64,000 bases of DNA, taken from contig CALBDU010000077.1 in NCBI GenBank assembly GCA_937927335.1, positions 9,354-73,353 of the forward strand, in the 5' to 3' direction. This stretch comes from an uncultured Clostridium sp. Its GTDB lineage: Bacteria > Bacillota > Clostridia > Clostridiales > Clostridiaceae. A program made the position numbers and the translations under genes. Shown piece by piece: positions 16,635-24,472 of the stretch; positions within the stretch are counted from its first letter, which is position 1; every line of letters starts with the position of its first letter. The notes under the pieces were generated by a model. That model saw only the letters and a list, made by a program, of their open reading frames with translations, was not told the DNA's origin and made no database searches.

Positions 16635-17729
16635 CTATTCCTTAATTACTATGGTATGATCCGGCTTCCAGGTTACAAAGTAATCCTTTCGGTCATCAAA
16701 CTTTTCCACACTCTTTATTGTTTCATTAATTGGCTCATTAACTACAATGTCCTTTCCGTTGCTTAAAGTCATCACTATTTTAATATTTGAGCCTATATAT
16801 ATCTTTTCCTTGAATCTGCATTGAAGCCATACATCTCCATCTTCAAAGGCTTCCTTAACCTTTATCCGCTCAGGTCTTACGGAAACCACAAATTTATCTC
16901 CAAGGTCATAATTCAAATTTGGTATCCTTATAATATCCTGTTCCTGTTCAAGCTGCAACAATACTTCATCCTGCTTCACCTTAAACACCTGTCCCTCCAG
17001 GATATTTGTTTCTCCTAGAAAATCAGCCACGAACTTTGTCTCGGGCTGCTCATACAATTCCTCCGGTGTACCCACCTGTTCAATAACTCCTTCATTCATA
17101 ACCACAATTCTGTCGGACATGGTTAATGCCTCCTCCTGATCATGAGTTACGAATACAAAGGTTATTCCAAGCATTTTCTGAAGATGCTTAAGTTCCAACT
17201 GCATCTGTTTTCTGAGTTTTAGATCCAGTGCACCCAGAGGCTCGTCCAATAATAGAACCTTAGGGCTGTTGATCACCGCACGGGCTATTGCCACTCTTTG
17301 CATCTGGCCTCCGCTTAACTGGGACGGCATTCTAGTGTCGTATCCTTCCAGCTGAACCATTTTCAGCATTTCGGATACCTTTTCTCTGATCACATTTTTG
17401 TCCGTCTTTTTCATCTTAAGACCAAACGCAATATTATCATAAATATTCATATGAGGAAATAATGCATAATTTTGAAATACTGTATTTACACACCTTAAAT
17501 GGGGAGGTGTTTCAGTAACATCTTCTCCATCTATGACCACCCTGCCGTTTGTTGGGGTTTCAAAACCTGCAATAATCCTTAATGTAGTGGTTTTTCCGCA
17601 TCCGCTGGGACCCAGCAATGTCAAAAACTCTCCCTTTCTGATATCCAGATCCATGCCTTTTAGCACAACATCCTTCTGATCATAAATCTTACAGACATTC
17701 TCCAATTGAACAAAAACATCTTTTGTCAC
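16635..17729 (-). CDS. potA: Spermidine/putrescine ABC ATPase PotA
   Basis: This 364-residue ATPase has Walker A GPSGCGKTT, signature LSGGQMQR, Walker B VLLLDEPLGALD, and a C-terminal TOBE-type regulatory domain (about residues 240-364), as in PotA/MalK-like ATPases. The start codon is GTG at 17729. GGGAG lies about 10 bases upstream, and no better start exists. It leads the operon, about 50 bases after a good sigma-A-like promoter. Confidence 0.88.
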   Translation of the reverse strand: MTKDVFVQLENVCKIYDQKDVVLKGMDLDIRKGEFLTLLGPSGCGKTTTLRIIAGFETPTNGRVVIDGEDVTETPPHLRCVNTVFQNYALFPHMNIYDNIAFGLKMKKTDKNVIREKVSEMLKMVQLEGYDTRMPSQLSGGQMQRVAIARAVINSPKVLLLDEPLGALDLKLRKQMQLELKHLQKMLGITFVFVTHDQEEALTMSDRIVVMNEGVIEQVGTPEELYEQPETKFVADFLGETNILEGQVFKVKQDEVLLQLEQEQDIIRIPNLNYDLGDKFVVSVRPERIKVKEAFEDGDVWLQCRFKEKIYIGSNIKIVMTLSNGKDIVVNEPINETIKSVEKFDDRKDYFVTWKPDHTIVIKE

Positions 17730-17775
17730 ACCTTAACATCTCCCTCGGTAAAAAATATGTATTATTAACAGGAAA

Positions 17776-17804
17776 AATATATCACAATGAATTTCAAACT
17801 TCAA
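17776..17804 (-). promoter_or_regulatory. Promoter of potA operon
   Basis: On the minus strand TTGAAG (-35, 17804-17799), 17 bases, then TATATT (-10, 17781-17776). Confidence 0.55.
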
Positions 17805-17814
17805 CAATTTGAAT

Positions 17815-17841
17815 AAAAAAAGTGGGTTTCCTTCACCCACA
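17815..17841 (-). terminator. Terminator of the DUF1003 gene
   Basis: GTGGGT-7-ACCCAC followed by seven U residues on the minus strand, just past the DUF1003 stop. Confidence 0.8.
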
Positions 17842-17846
17842 ATTTT

Positions 17847-18368
17847 TTACAAATCCTCGTTTCCTTCATCAGATCTGGACAAGCCTTCCAAAATCTTTTC
17901 CTGATTCCTTATGAGCTCGTCAATTTTATAATGGAGATCCTCTATTATAAGCTCTGACTTAAGGTTTACCTCATAGTCATTTCTTGCTCGAATCCTGTCC
18001 TTTTCCTCCTGCCTGTTCTGGCTCATCATGATTACAGGAGCCTGTATTGCAGCTATGCAGGACAGCACCAGATTAAGCAGTATAAAGGGGTATGGGTCAA
18101 AGCTCTGATTTTTGCTGGCTGTATTATAAAGTATCCACCCTGCCAGTATGGATATGAAAATGATTATAAATACCCAGCTGCCTGCAAATTTAGCTAGAGC
18201 ATCAGCCATTTTGTCTCCAAAGGTAAGATCCGTCTTTACTTTGGAGGTATCTGCTGATATGGTCTGCCTCACCAGCATATGCATTATCTCCTCATCCTCC
18301 AGATCAAATACGGAATCCTGCTCCAATATAGAATTTATAAGTTCAGTCTTGGTAATGTTGTTTTTCAT
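17847..18368 (-). CDS. DUF1003 domain membrane protein
   Basis: This 173-residue protein has a DUF1003 core: FGDKMADALAKFAGSWVFII, a first helix, then PFILLNLVLSCIAAIQAPVIMMSQNRQEEKDRIRAR with the second helix and a basic/acidic tail. The C-terminal part (LKSELIIEDLHYKIDEL) looks like a coiled coil. The role of the family is unknown; some members lie near magnesium transport genes. It is monocistronic with its own terminator. Confidence 0.85.
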   Translation of the reverse strand: MKNNITKTELINSILEQDSVFDLEDEEIMHMLVRQTISADTSKVKTDLTFGDKMADALAKFAGSWVFIIIFISILAGWILYNTASKNQSFDPYPFILLNLVLSCIAAIQAPVIMMSQNRQEEKDRIRARNDYEVNLKSELIIEDLHYKIDELIRNQEKILEGLSRSDEGNEDL

Positions 18369-18484
18369 ACTTTCCCTCCTGAATACATTTTACCAGGATA
18401 ATTTCAAATACATTTTATTCTATATTTTATCACTAAATCAGGTCTTTTGAGATTGTTTTTTTATAATTAATATGTTAATATTTA

Positions 18485-18512
18485 ATTACCAGTGGTAATT
18501 ACCATTGGTAAT
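18485..18512. promoter_or_regulatory. 28-bp near-perfect palindrome, probable TetR operator
   Basis: Two ATTACCANTGGTAAT half-sites meet at a GGTAATTACC centre, with one mismatched pair over 28 bases. It lies 20 bases before the GNAT start, upstream of the GNAT-TetR operon, the usual place for an autoregulatory TetR operator. Confidence 0.65.
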
Positions 18513-18531
18513 GATTATTGGAGGTATTAAA

Positions 18532-19029
18532 ATGAATGAAAACTTTTCAGTAGTGAAATTATCACCAGAACACAGGATTCCAGTGATAGACATTTTTAAT
18601 TACTACATTGAAAACAGCTTTGCCGCCTTCCCGGAAAACAAAATGGGTTACGAATTTTTTGATATGATTATGAAAGTTTCAGCCGGATACCCTGCTGCAG
18701 CTCTTCTTAAGGATGACGGCACAGTTATAGGCTTTGGCTTTCTCCATGCCCATAATCAAATGCCTGCCTTCAAGCATACAGCAGAAATAAGCTATTTTAT
18801 AGCTGACGAATATACTGGAAATGGTCTTGGAAGGCTTCTCCTCCATTATCTGCTGCAGGGAGCAGAAGAGAAAGGTATAAAAGTGATTCTTGCAAGTATA
18901 TCCTCACCTAATGAAAACAGCCTGAAATTCCACAAAAATAACCACTTCAAGGAATGCGGACGCTTTGTAGAGGTTGGTTTTAAGAAAAACACCTCTTTTG
19001 ATGTGGTTTGGATGGAAAGATTCATATAA
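18532..19029 (+). CDS. GNAT family N-acetyltransferase
   Basis: This 165-residue acetyltransferase has the phosphinothricin acetyltransferase-like order: IPVIDIFNYYIENS at the N-terminus, AEISYFIADEYTGNGLGRLLLHYLL (acetyl-CoA-binding segment of Q/R-x-x-G-x-G/A form, here TGNGLG), and ASISSPNENSLKFHKNNHF near the end. The substrate is unknown. The start at 18532 follows GGAGGT. The TAA stop abuts the ATG of the TetR gene, so the two are co-translated and probably repressed together through the upstream palindrome. Confidence 0.85.
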   Translation: MNENFSVVKLSPEHRIPVIDIFNYYIENSFAAFPENKMGYEFFDMIMKVSAGYPAAALLKDDGTVIGFGFLHAHNQMPAFKHTAEISYFIADEYTGNGLGRLLLHYLLQGAEEKGIKVILASISSPNENSLKFHKNNHFKECGRFVEVGFKKNTSFDVVWMERFI

Positions 19030-19611
19030 ATGAAGAATAAAATTGACAGTGAAATAATAATAAACACCACCTTGGAGCTGATTAATGAAAAAGGAGAGGC
19101 ATCCAGTGTGAACCTCAGAGAAATAGCAAGAAGGCTTGGCTGTGCCCATACCAATCTGTACAATTATTTTCACTCTCTGGATGATATCCTTTGGGAAGCA
19201 TTACAACAGGCTCTGATACGTCTCATGGACTTTGCCACAGAGGATCTGGCACATATTGAGGATGAAGAAAAAAAAATGGAGTATTATTTTTCAAGGGTTT
19301 TGGAATTTTATCTCAATAATAAGGGCTGGTTCAGGCTAATATGGTTTGAAAGACTTAACGGCAGCAGGCCAAAGAAAACCCTGGACGCAATTATCCACAC
19401 TGTGGATTCCATCCTTAGCATTTTCCATCCGCCATACAGCAGTAAATTCACCCGGGAAGAGATGCATTTCATCATTCACAATGTTCATTGCTATCTCCAT
19501 GGCGAAATTTTCATTTATATTGCAGGCAGGGGGCTTATAAAGGATGAGGCAGGCTTTAAAGAATATGTGGTTCTCCAATGCATGAAAATGTTTCATTTGT
19601 ATACTGCATAG
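19030..19611 (+). CDS. TetR/AcrR family regulator
   Basis: This 193-residue protein has an N-terminal TetR helix-turn-helix (NTTLELINEKG...VNLREIARRLGCAHTNLYNYFHSLDDIL, about residues 12-57) and a variable helical ligand domain. It begins immediately after the acetyltransferase stop. It most likely represses its own operon via the palindrome at 18485-18512. The ligand could be a toxic amine or antibiotic that the acetyltransferase modifies (inference). Confidence 0.88.
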   Translation: MKNKIDSEIIINTTLELINEKGEASSVNLREIARRLGCAHTNLYNYFHSLDDILWEALQQALIRLMDFATEDLAHIEDEEKKMEYYFSRVLEFYLNNKGWFRLIWFERLNGSRPKKTLDAIIHTVDSILSIFHPPYSSKFTREEMHFIIHNVHCYLHGEIFIYIAGRGLIKDEAGFKEYVVLQCMKMFHLYTA

Positions 19612-19724
19612 GTTTCTGCATAGGTTTCCGCATAGAGTTGGATTTAATCAGGTGTTGCTACAGAAGGATTAAATAGAATTTTTGTGAATTATTCTCATAT
19701 ACTATACTTGAAAGAGGTGTTTAT

Positions 19725-20270
19725 ATGAGTTACAATCAGCTGTCAAACCCTGAAAAATGGATTATTAAAGGAATACCAGCATTATTTATTATAGGTTCAT
19801 TTTTACACTTTGCATACGAATTTTCAGGAAACCTTCTATGGGTTGGAGCTTTTGCTCCGGTTAATGAAAGTATATGGGAGCATTTAAAGCTGGCCATGAT
19901 TCCTATGGTTTTATGGTTTGGAATTTATTATGTAGTGAAATCCAAAAGGTATAATATAAATAAAAACAAATGGTATTCAGCCAACTTGGCTTCACTGGTG
20001 ATATACATGCTCTTCTCCGTGTCATTTTACTATACCTATACTGAGGCTTTTGGCTTCAAGTCATTGTTCATGGATATACTGGATTTCTTTTTGTCCATTA
20101 TGGCGGGACAGTTCACCGCACTGAAAATTTACAAAAAAAGCAGGACTGCAAGGGCCTCAATATCTATTTTGTTAATTGGGCTGCTTGTATTTACTTTTGT
20201 AATATTCACCTTTTACCCTCCCCATATTCCCCTGTTCATGGATATGAACAAATTAAAATACGGTATATAA
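19725..20270 (+). CDS. DUF6512 family membrane protein
   Basis: This 181-residue protein has five or six hydrophobic segments, with the characteristic FLHFAYEFSGN...VNESIWEHLKLAMIPMVLWF stretch of DUF6512. Function is unknown. AAGAGGTG precedes ATG. A terminator follows. Confidence 0.75.
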   Translation: MSYNQLSNPEKWIIKGIPALFIIGSFLHFAYEFSGNLLWVGAFAPVNESIWEHLKLAMIPMVLWFGIYYVVKSKRYNINKNKWYSANLASLVIYMLFSVSFYYTYTEAFGFKSLFMDILDFFLSIMAGQFTALKIYKKSRTARASISILLIGLLVFTFVIFTFYPPHIPLFMDMNKLKYGI

Positions 20271-20278
20271 ATTAAAGC

Positions 20279-20318
20279 AGGCACTTTTCACCAATTGCTG
20301 TGGAAAGTGCCTTTAACT
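20279..20318. terminator. Bidirectional terminator
   Basis: AGGCACTTT pairs with AAAGTGCCT across a 17-base loop, between the DUF6512 gene and the convergent glycine-riboswitch transcript. Confidence 0.65.
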
Positions 20319-20398
20319 CTCTTCAATATATAAATGATTACTAAGTTAAAATTTATCAATAATCCGTTCCTCTTCTTATTAACCTTTGTTTATTTAAA

Positions 20399-20446
20399 TT
20401 ATAGCTCGTGTTTAAAAATCTGGATCACCATCAATATAAAGCTCAT
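20399..20446 (-). CDS. Tiny ORF, 15 residues, glycine-riboswitch transcript
   Basis: The ORF reads MSFILMVIQIFKHEL and has a strong AAAGGAGG site 9 bases upstream. It resembles the two other tiny ORFs in this transcript: start MS, a hydrophobic run, then F/L-K-H. It is the last ORF before the terminator. Expression is not proven. The length is below normal gene-calling limits. Confidence 0.45.
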   Translation of the reverse strand: MSFILMVIQIFKHEL

Positions 20447-20551
20447 AATTCACATCCTCCTTTCATCAGTTTTTCAGGTTTCATTAGCATTCTAAATTTC
20501 ATTGGTATTCCGCGCATTATTAATTTAGAATTTATACCCTTTATCATAGTA

Positions 20552-20611
20552 TTAGAAAGTTTTTACTTGGTGCTTAAAAATTGCTGTGCATACTAATATT
20601 ATAATGCTCAT
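20552..20611 (-). CDS. Tiny ORF, 19 residues, behind glycine riboswitch copy A
   Basis: The ORF reads MSIIILVCTAIFKHQVKTF, a hydrophobic peptide with a basic tail. An AAAGGAGG ribosome binding site stands 6 bases before ATG. It is the first ORF after the riboswitch terminator of copy A and has no larger gene behind it. The peptide contains no glycine. It may be a functional membrane micropeptide or the remnant of a lost gene. Confidence 0.5.
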   Translation of the reverse strand: MSIIILVCTAIFKHQVKTF

Positions 20612-20692
20612 TTTTATTCCTCCTTTTAATTTATTTTTACTCTGCTTTGAAGCTCCTGGTTTAAATCTCGAACATTGAAAATGTTTTCATAT

Positions 20693-20732
20693 AAAAAGGA
20701 CATGGGGCAAATTTTCATCACCCACATGTCCT
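20693..20732 (-). terminator. Riboswitch expression-platform terminator, copy A
   Basis: GGACATGTGGG pairs with CCCCATGTCC followed by UUUUU, directly after the second aptamer. Confidence 0.8.
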
Positions 20733-20932
20733 CTGTTCTTTTTACCTGAGAGTTTCGATAATTTCTTATCTTTCACCTTTGGTTCCGCCTTAGCGGTATT
20801 TTCAGAGTTCCGTCCCATATCGTTATTTTTTACCTGAAAGTTTCTCCTGCAGGTGTGGAGCTGCAGGATTACTCCTTCGGTTAACATTCTCACTTATGAA
20901 TGTTATCTCACGATATTTTCATCCGGACTATA
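20733..20932 (-). ncRNA. Tandem glycine riboswitch, copy A
   Basis: On the minus strand there are two consecutive aptamers. The first has a TATCGT/ACGATA P1 and CCGAAGGAGTAA...GGAGAAACTTTCAGG; the second has CTCTG/CAGAG P1 and ACTCTCAGGTAAAAAGAACAGAG. These match the glycine riboswitch core. A terminator follows, so glycine probably controls read-through. Unusually, only tiny ORFs lie downstream. Confidence 0.85.
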
Positions 20933-20975
20933 TTTAATTTACAATTGCGTTTTCATTATACTGGAAAGTTTTATT

Positions 20976-21020
20976 CTAGTGCTTTAAGAATGCTGAACAT
21001 ACTAATATTATAATGCTCAT
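20976..21020 (-). CDS. Tiny ORF, 14 residues, behind glycine riboswitch copy B
   Basis: The ORF reads MSIIILVCSAFLKH and is nearly identical to the start of the ORF behind copy A; AAAGGAGG precedes it at the same distance. The shared region continues past its stop, so the 3' ends have diverged by substitutions after a duplication. A TATAAT sequence at 20960-20955 could start transcription of copy A but lacks a good -35. Confidence 0.5.
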   Translation of the reverse strand: MSIIILVCSAFLKH

Positions 21021-21104
21021 TTTTATTCCTCCTTTAAATTTATTTTTCAAGCTTCTTCGAAGCTCCTGATTTAATTCCTGCACATCCTATAAAACTTTTC
21101 ATAT

Positions 21105-21145
21105 AAAAAGGACATGAGGCAATTTTTACATTACCCACATGTCCT
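21105..21145 (-). terminator. Riboswitch expression-platform terminator, copy B
   Basis: GGACATGTGGGTAA pairs with TTGCCTCATGTCC (with mismatches) and UUUUU follows. Confidence 0.78.
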
Positions 21146-21350
21146 CTGTTCTTTTTACCTGAGAGTTTCGATAATTTCTTATCTTTCACCTTTGGTTCCG
21201 CCTTAGCGGTATTTTCAGAGTTCCGTCCCATATCGCTATTTTTTACCTGAAAGTTTCTCCTGCAGTTGTGGATCTGCATGATTACTCCTTCGGTTAACCT
21301 TCTTCTTAGTAAGGTTATCTCACGATATTTTCATCCGAACTATATTTAAT
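21143..21350 (-). ncRNA. Tandem glycine riboswitch, copy B
   Basis: This is a second double-aptamer unit, highly similar to copy A over about 200 bases and in the same orientation, about 410 bases away. Compensating differences in the P1/P3 arms suggest both remain under selection. It is the promoter-proximal copy. Confidence 0.85.
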
Positions 21351-21365
21351 TTTCTATCTGATTTT

Positions 21366-21394
21366 ATTTTATCATGGTTTACAGTGAATTTCAA
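21366..21394 (-). promoter_or_regulatory. Promoter of the glycine riboswitch transcript
   Basis: On the minus strand TTGAAA (21394-21389), 17 bases, TAAAAT (21371-21366), placing the transcript start just before aptamer 1 of copy B. Confidence 0.6.
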
Positions 21395-21510
21395 CAAGAT
21401 AATTGTTATCAATTTGTTAACTTCATGTTAATAAAATTTGAATTACTATTGGATTTGCCTGATGCCCCTCAAGGCCTTGAATATCAGGCTTCTGGCAATT
21501 TCAAGCAAGG

Positions 21511-22464
21511 TTATTTCACTTCACTAATCAGTGATTTTATATCCACCTTTTTGGTCATCAGGTTATTCTGAATCAGGAAGTCCTGAGTCTTCTCCAGGTC
21601 TGTTATATCCTTGTCTGTGATGGCAGGGTTGAAGTCATACAAGCTATACATATTCTTAACTTCATCTACTGTCATTTTAGTTTCATCAGCTGTGAGCTGA
21701 TAGGTTTCATCAGCATTGTTCTTCATAAAATCCAAACTGGACTGGTGAACCTGCATATATCTCTTAACCAGATCAGGGTGATTTTTCAGAAAATCTCCTC
21801 TTACTGCAATAACTATTGTTGCATCAAGAAGACCTTCACCGGTGGCAACTACGTGGGCGCCATTCTTTAAAGCCTGATTAACAGCAGGTCCTGCAACTAG
21901 TGCAGCATCTGCACTGCCACTAAGCATAGCAGAAAGTCCTGCGGGTATTTCCATGTTTACATAGCTGTAATCTGAGGTCTTCAAGCCACCCTTATCTGTA
22001 GCAGCCAGTAAAAGCTGGTGAAGTATGGTTCCTTTTGGACCTACAACCTTTTTACCCTTTAAATCGGCTGCTGTCTTTATAGAAGGGTCCTTAGCCATTA
22101 TGGTAAAGGATTTCGGAGCTCTGCTGTATATGCCGATGATTTTCAGGTCTACACCGTTAGATGCAGCAAGAATTGCTGATGTGGCACCTAATGCATTAGC
22201 AAAGTCCAGAGAGCCTGCGGCCATAGCCTCAGTCATCTTTGGTCCTGCTGTGATATCTGAGTACACAATCTTTGTGTTGTCCTTTCCAAATTCATTTTCA
22301 AACAGGTTTTTCTTCTTTTCAACAATAGATGGAACATTTAGTGGTGCTTTAACGTAAGATATGGTTATCTGGTCAACCTTGGTGGTTTTTGTGCTGCTTG
22401 AACATCCTGCAAACATAATGGTTGACATAAGCAGGGTTACAATAAGTACTGATAATTTTTTCAT
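21511..22464 (-). CDS. NitT/TauT-type substrate-binding lipoprotein
   Basis: This 317-residue lipoprotein has signal peptide and lipobox FAGC at about residue 20, then an NrtA/SsuA/THI5-like fold (VEKKKNLFENEFG, AMAAGSLDFANALG, DLKGKKVVGPKGT). It is the receptor of the downstream-named importer whose ATPase and permease precede it in the operon. Ligand is unclear: sulfonates, nitrate-like anions and thiamine precursors all use this fold. Unlike the receptors in the SAO locus it has almost no cysteine after the lipobox. Confidence 0.85.
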   Translation of the reverse strand: MKKLSVLIVTLLMSTIMFAGCSSSTKTTKVDQITISYVKAPLNVPSIVEKKKNLFENEFGKDNTKIVYSDITAGPKMTEAMAAGSLDFANALGATSAILAASNGVDLKIIGIYSRAPKSFTIMAKDPSIKTAADLKGKKVVGPKGTILHQLLLAATDKGGLKTSDYSYVNMEIPAGLSAMLSGSADAALVAGPAVNQALKNGAHVVATGEGLLDATIVIAVRGDFLKNHPDLVKRYMQVHQSSLDFMKNNADETYQLTADETKMTVDEVKNMYSLYDFNPAITDKDITDLEKTQDFLIQNNLMTKKVDIKSLISEVK

Positions 22465-22486
22465 TCCTATTCACTCCTTGCATTTA

Positions 22487-23260
22487 TTATTCATTTAAAA
22501 TCAGGGCCAGTATTTCCTCCCTGAGGTTAAAAAAATATTCACTATTAACCTTCCTGGGATATGGCGCATGGATGTCTATTTCCTTAATAACCGCACCCTT
22601 ATCCATCACCACAACCTTTTGACCAAGGTAAATGGCCTCCTCCACATCGTGGGTAACAAATATTATTGTTTTTCTGTTCTTTGAAAATATATCAATGAGA
22701 TCATTTTGAAGCTTTCTCCGGTTAAAGGCATCCAAAGCCCCTAAAGGCTCATCCATCAGGATCAGCTCGGGATTGTAGCAAAGTGTCCTCCCTATAGATG
22801 TCCTTTGGGCCATACCACCGGAAATCTGGGCTGGATATGCGTCCTTGAATTCCGTAAGGCCAAGCATATCAAGGTACTTGGTAACTATTTTATCAACCTG
22901 TGCCTTGTCCTTGTCATCAATCATGGAAAATCCCATATTTTGCTTTACAGTAAGCCATGGCATAAGTCTTGGCTCCTGAAACATGATGCTGATCTTGGGG
23001 GCCCTTTGGGGGTCTGACCCCATTCCAGAATTTTCCTGGGGGTCTGACCCCCAACCAAAATTTACCTCTCCGCTAGACTTGTCCTCCAAGCCTGCCAGTA
23101 TTCGAAGCAGTGTGGTTTTTCCACAGCCGCTTTTGCCAACTATTGTAACAAAGCTGCCTTCTTCTATTGATAGATCAACATTCTTCAAGGCTTCAAATGT
23201 TTTGCCCTTTAAATCATAAACCTTACACAGTTTCTTTATTTTAACTGCTGACATATTCAC
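22487..23260 (-). CDS. NitT/TauT-type ABC ATPase with two in-frame repeat insertions
   Basis: This 257-residue ATPase has Walker A GKSGCGKTT, signature ISGGMAQR and Walker B LILMDEPLGALD. Between SGEVNF and PKISIMFQEPRLMPW it contains about 20 extra residues, GWGSDPQENSGMGSDPQRA, encoded by two tandem copies of the dispersed GGGGTCTGACCCC repeat. The insertion preserves the frame and sits in the loop before the Q-loop, so the protein may remain active. It overlaps the permease gene by 20 bases and precedes the receptor gene. Confidence 0.85.
   Translation of the reverse strand: MNMSAVKIKKLCKVYDLKGKTFEALKNVDLSIEEGSFVTIVGKSGCGKTTLLRILAGLEDKSSGEVNFGWGSDPQENSGMGSDPQRAPKISIMFQEPRLMPWLTVKQNMGFSMIDDKDKAQVDKIVTKYLDMLGLTEFKDAYPAQISGGMAQRTSIGRTLCYNPELILMDEPLGALDAFNRRKLQNDLIDIFSKNRKTIIFVTHDVEEAIYLGQKVVVMDKGAVIKEIDIHAPYPRKVNSEYFFNLREEILALILNE
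23008..23052 (+). repeat. Two tandem REP-like palindromes inside an ABC ATPase gene
   Basis: GGGGGTCTGACCCC starts at 23008 and again at 23038; each is followed by an AT-rich tail (ATTCCAGAATTTTCC and AACCAAAATTTACC). They are direct repeats with a 30-base period and are in frame with the gene on the other strand. Confidence 0.85.
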
Positions 23261-24005
23261 CTTTCTCCCTGTTCCATGCTATAAATTTGTTGGTAATTCT
23301 TAAAAATATATTATCCACGATGAAACCCAGTATTCCTATAGCCAGTATGCCTACTATTATTATGTCAGGCCTGGAAAGCTGTTCAGCTTCTATTATCATA
23401 TAACCAATCCCAGTGGAAGCAGCAACAAGTTCAGCTCCGATCAAAGATCTCCAGCTGTAACCTAAGCCAAGCTGCAGCCCCACCAGAATTGAAGGAAGAG
23501 CTTGAGGAAAAATGATTTTTGTCAGAATATCCTTTTTATTAAAATTAAACACAATTCCCACCTCTTCAAGCTTTTCATCGGCATTTGCTATACCACTCAC
23601 CGTATTTAGAAATACGGGGAAAAATGTAGCCAATATTATTATTGTAAGCTTGGAAGCTTCCCCTATACCCAGCCACAGTATCAGCAGGGGTATAAGGGAA
23701 ATTGGAGGAATGTGTCTGATAAATTCTAAAATTGGCTGCAAGTAATCGTAAACTCTTTTGTTTAAAGCCACAATTACAGCAAGAGGAATTGCCCCTGAAA
23801 CAGTTATCACAAATCCTGAAAATATTCTTAAAAGACTGGCCTTAATGTGCATAATCAGTGTGCCGCTGCCAAGAAGGTTTACAAATGTGTCAAAGATTCT
23901 TTCAGGAGATGGCAGCAAATATGCATTCACCATGTTCATTTTTGTTACAATCCACCAGATAATTAAAAGTAAAACTGGTATAACTGCTCCTTTAAATCTT
24001 TTCAT
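23241..24005 (-). CDS. NitT/TauT-type ABC permease
   Basis: This 254-residue permease has six predicted membrane helices and the coupling segment LEEVGIVFNFNKKDILTKIIFPQALPSI, followed by GYSWRSLIGAELVAASTGIGYMI, the family hallmark. At the position where SaoP has its TGA this protein has Gly in the aligned SLIGAE context, which is useful for comparison. It starts one base after the TM1266-family gene stop and overlaps the ATPase. Confidence 0.87.
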   Translation of the reverse strand: MKRFKGAVIPVLLLIIWWIVTKMNMVNAYLLPSPERIFDTFVNLLGSGTLIMHIKASLLRIFSGFVITVSGAIPLAVIVALNKRVYDYLQPILEFIRHIPPISLIPLLILWLGIGEASKLTIIILATFFPVFLNTVSGIANADEKLEEVGIVFNFNKKDILTKIIFPQALPSILVGLQLGLGYSWRSLIGAELVAASTGIGYMIIEAEQLSRPDIIIVGILAIGILGFIVDNIFLRITNKFIAWNREKGEYVSS

Positions 24006-24006
24006 A

Positions 24007-24261
24007 TTATATCTCTTTCTTTGACAGAGATGTCTTAACAGATATCCCTTTTATATTGCCTATCTTTCCTGTGAGACTATTTATTTCATCCATATCGCCG
24101 CATACAATTATTGATACAACGGTGATTCCCTCATTATCAAAGGGAACTCCCATCCTGCCTCTTACAATACCTTTAAAATTGGAAACTACAGAATTGAATT
24201 CAGCCTGGCATTCCTCAGGATTTTCAATGATTATCCCTAGCACAGCTATACGATTACCCAT
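24007..24261 (-). CDS. TM1266-family putative regulator of iron-only hydrogenase system
   Basis: This 84-residue protein opens MGNRIAVLGIIIENPEECQ and has GIVRGRMGVPF, GITVVSIIVCG and LTGKIGNIKGISVKT, the pattern of the TM1266 family, an ACT/NikR-C-like small domain often encoded beside HydE/F/G genes and thought to regulate hydrogenase maturation. Here it leads an ABC importer operon instead. The start is fixed by GGAGGT. A terminator hairpin just upstream suggests attenuation. Confidence 0.8.
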   Translation of the reverse strand: MGNRIAVLGIIIENPEECQAEFNSVVSNFKGIVRGRMGVPFDNEGITVVSIIVCGDMDEINSLTGKIGNIKGISVKTSLSKKEI

Positions 24262-24287
24262 ATTTACCTCCAAAATTTTATTTAACA

Positions 24288-24318
24288 ATAAAAAAACTTT
24301 CCTTAAAAGGAAAGTTAG
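24288..24318 (-). terminator. Attenuator-like terminator in the TM1266 leader
   Basis: AACTTTCCTT pairs with AAGGAAAGTT, followed by seven U residues, only about 25 bases before the TM1266 ATG and downstream of a good promoter. Placed inside the leader, it should stop transcription unless an antiterminator forms. Confidence 0.7.
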
Positions 24319-24472
24319 GATGCTTAATAAAACAGATGATAAAATCACTGCCATTATACCTAATTCCTCTTAAGATCAGATTGCTCTTTTCAAAAAGGTC
24401 TTATTTTTCAATGCAACAAATCATTCAAGATTATTCTCAAAAAATTTGAAGTATATTAGTATGTTCTTAATT

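Noticed and set aside
19606..19640. Three tandem copies of a GCATAGGTTTC-like 12-mer
   Set aside because: Short, partial and directly after a stop codon; probably simple slippage rather than a functional array.
20687..21279. The two 68-79-codon frames over the glycine riboswitches as proteins
   Set aside because: They are identical-looking translations of duplicated structured RNA (the aptamer cores), not coding sequence.
24262..24470. TPP riboswitch in the TM1266 leader
   Set aside because: A CTGATCTTAAG stretch recalls the TPP core, but the CUGAGA element and pairing pattern are missing.
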